Source: Symbiodinium natans
Taxonomy: Eukaryota; Sar; Dinophyceae; Suessiales; Symbiodiniaceae
NCBI GenBank assembly: GCA_905221605.1
Contig: CAJNDS010002650.1
Span: forward strand, 264,888 to 328,887
Direction of reading: 5' to 3'
DNA length: 64,000 bases
Shown: positions 56,027 to 64,000 of the stretch, in pieces
Position numbering within the stretch: the stretch's first letter is position 1
Layout: each line of letters begins with the position of its first letter
The notes under the pieces: model-generated
What the model saw: the letters and a program-made list of their open reading frames with translations, nothing else
Databases searched by the model: none
What the model was told of the DNA's origin: nothing
Position numbers and translations under genes: made by a program

Positions 56027-56599
56027 TTATGGCTGCTGGGCCTCCTGCACTGTCATCTTGTCCCACAAGTCATCTGACAGGGCCACCGTGCCCAGTGGGG
56101 TTGCCTGCCCTTCCAAGACCGTGCACACTGCTTGGTTGCGGCTCTGCAGACGGCCTTGCGCTGCCGCCGCCATGGCAGCGGCTGTTGCAAGATGTTCCAT
56201 CTCCGGCAGGCTTGACAACCTGGCGATGCGCAACATCTGGGCGCCGGCCACCGTGGTGAATACGACGTCAATAGCATCTTGTTGCACAAATGTCAAGCTG
56301 CAGGTGATGACCAAGGGCGAGGGCACTTCACGGACATAGATCTTTCCAGCAGGATAGCTGACCCAAGCATCGTAGTGCAGTTCTTCAGCGTCGAACACGG
56401 CAACATGAGATTCTTCTGGATGCCACTGGGCAAATCGGCACTCCAGCACATTCATGCCGCTGATGTAGAAGAAAGGTATATGCCATCCAGGAGCTGCGTC
56501 TGTGGCAACGGCAAAGGCAGCACCGCCCAAGCCAAGCATTGACCAGGAACTAGGACTGCCTTCCAAGCACCGGCTCCACTCGAGACGGCGGCTGCCCAT
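56027..56599 (-). CDS. Unidentified 190-aa protein of the Helitron, copy 2
   Basis: Reads the same as the ORF at 41947-42519 and lies in the same position relative to the Rep gene. Family not recognised. Identity between copies cannot separate constraint from recent duplication, because flanking non-coding DNA is nearly identical too. Confidence 0.5.
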   Translation of the reverse strand: MGSRRLEWSRCLEGSPSSWSMLGLGGAAFAVATDAAPGWHIPFFYISGMNVLECRFAQWHPEESHVAVFDAEELHYDAWVSYPAGKIYVREVPSPLVITCSLTFVQQDAIDVVFTTVAGAQMLRIARLSSLPEMEHLATAAAMAAAAQGRLQSRNQAVCTVLEGQATPLGTVALSDDLWDKMTVQEAQQP

Positions 56600-56818
56600 C
56601 TTGCGGTTTCTGAACTTTGGCAGGGCTAAGCTAAGGAGCTTGCTGGATCATTTGGGCCAATGGCTTTTGAGCAGCGCCTCTTCCTGTCCGCATGTTGGCA
56701 AAAATCTCGAACATGGTGGCCCGTCTTCTATTTCTTCAGGCTACAGGCTATTGTTGCAACAAGTCTCTTTACAGCGACAATTGCAACAGTCGCCCCACAC
56801 ACTTGTTCGATTCCAGCC

Positions 56819-59119
56819 GAAGGTGTCTTGAACGTTTTCGTCTCGAACCTGCCCTTCACCAAACTGCAGGCAGTCCTTCTTCTTCGCCCCATGATAAACT
56901 GGTGCTCCAAGTCATCGTCCACGCATAGACAAAGGGTTCAATTCATTGTTGTTATTTAAAAGAAAAAGCAAAGCCTTGCTAAGACCAGGCCACCCCATAC
57001 CCGAATCACCTCAAGAATGGATCACCCCAACGACTGGGTCACCTCAGAGCTAGGTGTGCCAGAACTGAGTCACCCCAGCGTTGGGTCACTCCAAAAGCTC
57101 GAGTCACTTCATGATTGGGTCACCCAGCCTTGTCTGCAGCCGAAGGTGCCCAAGCGTTCTATTTGTCTTCAATGTCCTCGACTCATAAACCAGCCCTTCA
57201 CAAAGTTCTTGAACGAGCCCTCCAGGAAGTCCTCCTTCTTCGTCCCGTGCTCCAAGCCACAAGCCATCGTCCGTGCATAGCGAAAGGATTCAGTATACTG
57301 TTGAAATCTAAAAGCACAAACCAAAGCCTTGCTAAGACCAGCTGCAGCCGAAGTTGCGTCCATCGATCTATTTGTCTTCGAAGTCCTGGATTGGAACCAG
57401 CCCTTGACATTGTCCAGGTCTTGAACGAGCCCTTCAGAAAGTCCTCCTTCTTCGCCCCGATACACGAAGAAATGCCCGCAGGAGGCTTTTGTCCTCAAGA
57501 AAAACAAGACCGCTTCAGGTTGGCTTTTGTTTGACTGCAGCCAAAGTCGCGCCATCACCGAGCCCTCCAGGTAGTCCTCCTTCTTCGTCCCCGGGATAAG
57601 CAAATTGGTCCTCCAGGAAGTCCTCCTTCTTTGTCTGCGGGATAAGCAAACTGGCCCTCCAGGAAGTCCTCCTTCTTTGTCCCCCGCCCCGATAAGCAAG
57701 TTGGTCGGTCCTCCAGGAAGTCCTCCTTCCTTCTTCGCCCCGTGATAGATTGGTGCCCAAGGCCATCGTCCGTGCACAGACAAAGCATTCAATGTACTGT
57801 TCTGATTTAAACAGAAAAAGCAAAGCCTTGCTCAGACCAGCAGCCGAAGTTGCGCCCATCAATCTATTTGTCCTCTATGTCCTCGACTCGAACCAGCCCT
57901 GCGCAAAGTCCAGGTCTTGAACGAGCCCTTCAAAAAGTCCTCCTTCTTCGCCCCGTGATAGACTGGTGCTCCAGGCCATCGTCCGTGCGCAGACAAAGGA
58001 TTCAACGTAATGTTGTTGCTTAATTAAAAGGAAAACGAAATGCAAAGCCTTGCTAAGACCAGGTCACCCCATACCCGAATCACCTCAAGAATGGATCACC
58101 CCAACGACTGGGTCACCTCAGAGCTGGGTGTGTGCCAGAACTGAGTCACCCCGGCGTTGGGTCAGTCTGCAGCCGAAGGCGCTTTGCCCAAGCGTTCTAT
58201 TTGTCTTCAATGTCCTCGACTCAAACCAGCCCTTCACAAAGTCCAGGTCTTGAACGAGCCCTCCAGGAAGTCCTCCTTCTTCGCCCCGTGATAGACTGCT
58301 GCTCCAAACATCTCCAGGCCATCGTCCGTGCACAGACAAAGGATCCAATGTACTGTTCTGATTTAAACAAACAGATAAAGCAAAGCCTTGCTCAGACCAG
58401 CAGCCGAAGTTGCGCCCATCAATCTATTTGTCCTCTATGTCCTCGACTCGAACCAGCCCTGCGCAAAGTCCAGGTCTTGAACGAGCCCTTCAAAAAGTCC
58501 TCCTTCTTCGCCCCGTGATAGACTGGTGCTCCAGGCCATTGTCCGTGCGCAGAGAAAGGATTCAATGTAATGTTGTTGTTTAAAAGAAAAACGAAAAGCT
58601 TCGCCTTGCTGAGACCAGGTCACCCCACACCCGAATCACCTCAAGAATGGATCACCCCAACGACTGGGTCACCTCAGAGCTGGGTACGCCAGAACTGAGT
58701 CACCCCAGCGTTGGGTCACTCCAAAAGCTTGAGTCACTTCAGGATTGGGGCACCCAGGCTTGTCTGCAGCCGAAGGTGCTTTGCCCAAGCGTTCCATTTG
58801 TCTTGAATGTCCTCGATTCGAACTAGCCCGTCACAAAGTCCAGGATTTGAACGAGCCCTTCAGCAGGAAGTCCTCCTTCTTCGCCCCGTGATAGACTGGT
58901 GCTCCAGGCCATCGTCCGTGCACAGACAAAGGGTTCAATGCCCTGTTCTGATTTAAAACGAAAATACAATGTCTTGCTAAGATCAGCAGCTGAAGTTGCA
59001 CACATCAATCTATTTGTCTTCAATGTCCTCGACTCGAACCAGCCCTTCACAAAGTCCAGCTCTTGAACGAGCCCTCCACAAAGTCCTCCACCTTTGCCCC
59101 GACACACGAAATGGCCCGC
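56819..59119. repeat. Decayed ~230-bp repeats and GGGTCACC-rich spacers, copy 2
   Basis: Matches the copy 1 block at an offset of 14069 with only scattered substitutions. Confidence 0.85.
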
Positions 59120-59228
59120 CGGGAGGCTTTTCTTCTTGGTCTTCAAGACAAACATTTTCACCTCAGGTTGGCTGGCTTATTTGACTGCAGCCAAAGTCGC
59201 GCCATCACCGAACCCTCCAAGTAGTCCT

Positions 59229-62200
59229 CCTTCTATATCTCCGGGAGAAGCAAACTGGCCCTCCAGGAAGTCCTCCTTCTTTGTCCCGGGATAAGCAAAC
59301 TGGCCCTCCAGGAAGTCCTCCTTCTTTGTCCCCGGGATAAGCAAATTGGCCTTCCAGGAAGTCCTCCTTCTTTGAACCCGGGATAAGCAATCTGGCCCTC
59401 CAGGAATTCTTCCTTCTTTGTCCCCGGGATAAGCAAATTGGCCCTCCAGGAAGTCCTCCTTCTTTGTCCCCGAGATAAGCAAACTGGCCCTCCAGGAAGT
59501 CCTCCTTCTTTGTCCCGGGATAAGCAAACTGGCCCTCCAGGAAGTCCTCCTTCTTTGTCCCCGGAGAAGCAAACTGGCCTTCCAGGAAGTCGTCCTTCTT
59601 TGAACCCGGGATAAGCAATCTGGCCCTCCAGGAAGTCCTCCTTCTTTGAACCCGGGATAAGCAATCTGGCCCTCCAGGAATTCTTCCTTCTTTGTCCCCG
59701 GGATAAGCAAATTGGCCTTCCAGGAAGTCCTCCTTCTTTGTCCCCGAGATAAGCAAACTGGCCCTCCAGGAAGTCCTCCTTCTTTGTCCTCGGGATGAGC
59801 AAACTGGCCCTGCAGGAAGTCCTCCTTCTTTGTCCGGAATAAGTGAATTGGCTCTCCAGGAAGTCCTCCTTCTTTGTCCCCGGGATAAGCAAACTGGCCC
59901 TTCAGGAAGTCCTCCTTCTGTATCCCCGGGAGAAGCAAACTTGCCCTCCAGGAAGTCCTTCTTCTTTGTCCCTGGGAATAAGCAAACTGACCCTCCAGGA
60001 AGTCCTCCTTCTTTGTCCCCGGGATAAGCAAATTGGCCTTCCAGGAATTCTTCTTCTTTGAACCCAGGATAAGCAATCTGGCCCTCCAGGAAGTCTTGCT
60101 TCTTTGTCCCCGGGATAACCAAATTGGCCCTCCACGAAGTCCTCCTTCTTTGTCCCCGGGATAAGCAAACTGGCCCTCCAGGAAGTCCTCCTTCTTTGTC
60201 CTCGGGATAAGCAAATTGGCCCTCCAGGAAGTCCTCCTTCTTTGTCCCGGATAAGCAAACTGCCCTCCAGGAAGTCCTCCTGCTTTGTTCCCGGGATAAG
60301 CAAACTGGCCGTCCAGGAAGTCCTCCTTCTTTGTCCCCCTCCTTCTTTGTCCCCGGGATAAGCAAACTGGCCCTCCAGGAAGTCCTCCTTCTTTGTCCCC
60401 GGGATAAGCAAACTGGCCCTCCAGGAAGTCCTCCTTCTTTGTCCCCGGGATAAGCAAACTGGCCCTCCAGGAAGTCCTCCTTCTTTGTTCCCGGGATAAG
60501 CAAACTCGTAAGCAAACTGGCCCTCAGGAAGTCCCCCTTCTTTGTCCCCAGGATAAGCAAACTGGCCCTCCAGGAAGTCCTCCTCCTTTGTCCCCGGGAT
60601 AAGCAAACTGGCCCTCCAGGAAATCCTCCTTCTTTGTGTCCGGGATAAGCAAACTGGCCCTCCAGGAAGTTCTCCTTCTTTGTCCCCGGGATAAGCAAAC
60701 TGGCCCTCCAAGAAGTCCTCCTTCTTTGTCCCCTGGATAAGCAAACTGGCCCTCCAGGAAGTCCTCCTTCTGTATCCCCGGGAGAAGCAAACTAGCCCTC
60801 CAGGAAGTCCTCCTTCTTTGTCCCCGGGATAAGCAAACTGGCCCTCCAGGAAGTCCCCCTTCTTTGTCCCCAGGATAAGCAAACTGGCCCTCCAGGAAGT
60901 CCTCCATTTTTGTCTCCGGGATAAGCAAACTGGCCCTCCAGGAACCCCTTCTTTGTCCCCGGGATAAGCAAACTGGCCCTCCAGGAAATCCTCCTTCTTT
61001 GTCCCCGGGATAAGCAAATTGGCCCTCCAGGAAGTCCTCCTTCGAAGCAAACTGGCCCTCCAGCAAGTCCTCCTTCTTTGTCCCCGGGATAAGCAAACTG
61101 GCCCTCCAGGAAGTCCTCCTTCTTTGTCCCCGGGATAAGCAAATTGGCCCTCCAGGAAGTCCTCCTTCTTTGTTTCCGGAACAAGCAAACTGGCCCTCCA
61201 GGAAGTCCTCCTTCTTTGTCCGGGAAAAGCAAACTGGCCCTCCAGAAAGTCCCCCTTCTTTGTCCCCGTAAGCAAACTGGCCCTCCAGGAAGTCCTCCTT
61301 CTTTGTCTCCGGGATAAGCAAACTGGCCCTCCAGGAAGTCCTCCATCTTTGTTCCCGGGATAAGCAAACTGGCGCTCCGGGAAATCCTCCTTCTTTGTCC
61401 CCGGGATAAGCAAACTGGCCCTCCAGGAAGTCCTCCTTCTTTGTCCCCGGGATAAGCAAACTGGCCCTCCAGGAAGTCCTCCTTTTTTGTCCCCAGGATA
61501 AGCAAACTGGCCTTTCAGGAAGTCCTCCTTCTGTATCATCGGGAGAAGCAAACTGGCCCTCCAGGAAGTCCCCCTTCTTTGTCCCCAGGATAAGCAAACT
61601 GGCCCTCCAGGAAGTCCTCCATTTTTGTCTCCGGGATAAGCAAATTGGCTTTCCAGGAAGTGCTCCACCCGGGATAAGCAATCTGGCACTCCAGGAAGTC
61701 TTCTTTGTCACCGGGATAAGCAAATTGGCCTTCCAGGAAGTCCTCCTTCTTTGTCTTTGGGATAAGCAAACTGGCCCTCCAGGAAGTCCTCCTTCTTTGT
61801 CCCCGGGACAAGCAAATTGGCCCTCCAGCTAGTCCTCCTTCTTTGTCCCCCAGATGAGCAAATTGGCCCTCCAGGAAGTCCTCCTTCTTTGTCCGGGACA
61901 AGCAAACTGGCCCTCCAGGAAGTCCTCCTTCTTTGTCCCCCGGATAAGCAAATTGGCCCTCCAGGAAGTCCTCCTTTTTTGTTTCCGGGACAAGCAAACT
62001 GGGCCCTCCAGGAATTCCTCCTTCTTTGTCCCGGGATAAGCAAACTGGCCCTCCAGGAAGTCCTCCTTCTTTGTCCCGGGATAAGCAAACTGGCCCTCCA
62101 GGAAGTCCTCCTTCTTTGTCCCCGGGATAAGCAAACTGGCCCTCCAGGAAGTCCTCTTTGTCCCCGGATAAGCAAACTGGCCCTCCAGGAAGTCCTCCTT

Positions 62201-62877
62201 CTTTGTCCTCGGGATAAGCAAACTGGCCCTCCAGGAAGTCCTCCTTCTTTGTCGTTGGGATAAGCAAACTGGCCCTCCAGGAAGTCCTCCTTCTTTGTCC
62301 CCGGATAAGCAAACTGCCCTCCAGGAAGTCCTCCTTCTTTGTCCCCGGGATAAGCAAACTGGCCGTCCAGGAAGTCCTCCTTCTTTGTTCCCAGGATAGC
62401 AAATTGGCCCTCCAGGGACAAGCAAACTGGCCCTCCAGGAAGTCCTCCTTCTTTGTCCGGGAAAAGCAAACTGGCCCTCCAGAAATTCCTCCTTCTTTGT
62501 CCCCCGGGATAAGCAAACTGGCCCTCCAGGAATTTCTCCTTCTTTGTCCCCGCATAAGCAAAGCCCTCCAGGAAGTCCTCCTTCTTTGTCTCCAAGATAA
62601 GCAAACTGGCCCTCCAGGAAGTCCTCCTTCTTTGTCTTTGGGATAAGCAAACTGGCCCTCCAGGAAGTCCTCCTTCTTTGTCCCCGGATAGCAAACTTGC
62701 CCCAGGTCCTCCTTCTTTGTCCCCGGGATAAGCAAGCTGGCCCTCCAGGAAGTCTTCCTTCTTTGCCTCCGGGGATAAGCAAATTGGCCCTCCAGGAAGT
62801 CCTCCTTCTTTGTTTCCGGTCTTCCAGGAAGTCTTCCTTCTTTAATCCCGAGAGAATGTCCCGGAGAAGCAAACTTG
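59229..62877. repeat. 46-bp minisatellite, copy 2
   Basis: Same array as in copy 1, unit by unit. It shows one 18-bp insertion near 60494 (GGATAAGCAAACTCGTAA region) and scattered substitutions. Long minus-strand ORFs are artefacts of the stop-free 46-bp unit. Confidence 0.95.
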
Positions 62878-62978
62878 CCCGCCAGGAAGCCCTGCAACTT
62901 TGCTGCAAACTTTGAATTGCGCAAAAGTGGCCTTCCAATAAAAGGAAGGAATAAGTTCAAGTTTACAGATTGGCTTGA

Positions 62979-63331
62979 GGGTTTAGGGTTTAGGGTTTAG
63001 GGTTAGGGTTTAGGGTTTAGGGTTTAGGGTTTAGGGTTTAGGGTTTAGGGTTTAGGGTTTAGGGTTTAGGGTTTAGGGTATTAGGGTTTAGGGTTTAGGG
63101 TTTAGGGTTTAGGGTTTAGGGTTTAGGGTTTAGGGTTTAGGGTTTAGGGTTTAGGGTTTAGGGTTTAGGGTTTAGGGTTTAGGGTTTAGGGTTTAGTGTT
63201 TAGGTTTTAGGGTTTAGGGTTTAGGGTTTAGGGTTTAGGGTTTAGGGTTTAGGGTTTAGGGTTTAGGGTTTAGGGTTTAGGGTTTAGGGTTTAGGGTTTA
63301 GGGTTTAGGGTTTAGGGTTTAGGGTTTAGGG
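62979..63331 (+). repeat. TTTAGGG array, right edge
   Basis: About 50 heptamers with a few slips (TTAGGG near 63003, GTATTAGGG near 63080, TTTAGTG and TAGGTTTTAGGG near 63195-63210). The G-rich strand is on +, as in all arrays from 31.67 kb onward. The sequence does not end here, so this is an interstitial array in this assembly. Confidence 0.96.
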
Positions 63332-64000
63332 TTCAATAGCTCCTGGTCGAGCAGTTTCTCGTTTAGGCTCCGTGTTTAGAACATCGAAAAATACCCACCC
63401 ACCCGAAGTTCCCATAACATTAAGCAATAAAAAGTTTCTTCTTTTTATTAGGATGGTTCAATAACAAATTGAATGACTTCCACTTAACAAACGAGGAGGT
63501 GGAGATATTAAACCACGCGAGGCTGTGAGGTCTTGAAATCTTAAACTGAGGCTCAAACCTTGAAAAAATTTTAAAAATGAAAAAACATTGTGAAAAAGGT
63601 CACGGAAAAGTCTTGAAAAACTTGAAAAAACACAAAAACCCAGAAAATGGCCACCCAGAACCCTCGATTTCAGTACTAAAAATTCGTATTTTCCTTGCGG
63701 GTCTAGGCCAAGCCTGAGGTCTCTATTTGGGGTGTTTTTTGACGCAAACTTTCCCTCTCAAGGGGGGGTCGGAGTTTGAGGCAAGGAGGGTCTCCAAAGA
63801 CTATTTTGCCTTTAAAATCTAAAAATACGACCCCCCCTTGACCGAAATTAAGCCTCAGAAAAACCCGGAAAACACCCGAAGAAACATGGAAAAACCTTAA
63901 AAAACATTGAAAAACCTTGAAAAACCCTGAAAAACTTGAAAAAAACACGGCGTTGAGGCCTTGAAACCCTAAACACAGGCCTTGAGGCCTTGAAACCCTA
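63332..64000. other. Right flank, AT-rich, with short GAAAAACCTT repeats
   Basis: No gene is supported. From about 63550 to 63660 and 63870 to 63950, words such as CTTGAAAAAC recur with slight variation. CCCTAAA words (C strand) appear again near 63967 and 63995, opposite in orientation to the array at 62979-63331. Confidence 0.55.

Larger units (their letters stand above)
48941..62978 (-). mobile_element. Helitron-like element with Josephin domain, copy 2 (~14.04 kb)
   Basis: Same orientation, termini and content as copy 1. The coordinate offset moves from 14078 to 14087 through a handful of indels. Copy 2 lacks one GAGGAGTTTT decamer, has four fewer T in a T-run, gains 16 bp near 49348, lacks 11 bp near 56686 and gains 18 bp in the minisatellite near 60494. 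Substitutions are rare; a few were noticed across the 6-kb replicase region. The left flank is TTTA and the right flank GGG, as in copy 1. The 11-bp inverted repeats are at 48941-48951 and 62950-62960. The replicase is disrupted (see its entry), so this copy is probably non-autonomous. Confidence 0.82.

Noticed and set aside
34863-62978. LTR retrotransposon or segmental duplication with long terminal repeats
   Set aside because: No reverse transcriptase, integrase or protease of retroviral type. The two 14-kb copies each carry a full Rep-Pif1 gene and have no LTR or target duplication.
48941-62978. Copy 2 as a pure assembly duplication
   Set aside because: It carries private indels (16, 11 and 18 bp) and substitutions including a nonsense codon, which a simple duplicated contig would not show. 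Long reads should still confirm it.
62979-63331. True chromosome end
   Set aside because: The sequence continues for ~670 bp of non-telomeric DNA past the TTTAGGG array, so this is interstitial in the assembly as given.

Overview
The window looks like nuclear DNA of a dinoflagellate (or a close alveolate relative). Three things point there. The telomere-type repeat is TTTAGGG. Small exons join perfectly only if introns with GC or GA donors and AG acceptors are removed. The gene families seen (ankyrin, MORN, a secreted Gly-rich protein, a Josephin-bearing Helitron) fit a protist with a repeat-rich genome. No spliced-leader gene, rRNA, tRNA or bacterial-style operon was found. Species is not assignable by eye.

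Layout. 1-31.5 kb is gene-poor and full of simple and tandem repeats. It carries an ankyrin-repeat gene fragment (3.7-4.5 kb, +), an isolated MORN exon (6.56 kb, +), a MORN-containing multi-exon gene (10.4-11.7 kb, +), a single-exon secreted Gly-rich protein gene (16.39-18.38 kb, +) and some weak exon candidates near 28.8-29.5 kb and 30.8-31.0 kb. Between them lie CA, GTA, poly-G and CT microsatellites, an 88-bp tandem repeat, TTTTCTATTGG-type minisatellites and degenerate telomere-like patches.

31.56-34.86 kb is a composite satellite: five copies of a ~494-bp unit, each separated by arrays of TTTAGGG. 34.86-62.98 kb holds two nearly identical ~14-kb Helitron-like elements in the same orientation. 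Each sits between TTTA and GGG of the telomere repeat, and they are separated by exactly 49 bp (seven TTTAGGG units). A ~350-bp TTTAGGG array follows, then ~670 bp of unrelated AT-rich flank.

Each Helitron-like element encodes, on the minus strand, a large protein with Cys clusters, a 27-residue repeat region, a complete HUH/Y2 Rep nuclease, a Pif1-type helicase split by a 121-bp intron, and a C-terminal Josephin (ataxin-3-type deubiquitinase) domain behind a Lys/Ala-rich linker. A second unidentified 190-codon ORF lies upstream. The 5' third of the element is made of decayed ~230-bp repeats and a 46-bp minisatellite. Both copies share an in-frame TAG inside the helicase. Copy 2 also has a private nonsense codon before the helicase. 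The most interesting reading is a telomere-repeat-targeting, Josephin-armed Helitron2/Helentron-like element recently duplicated inside a telomere-type array.
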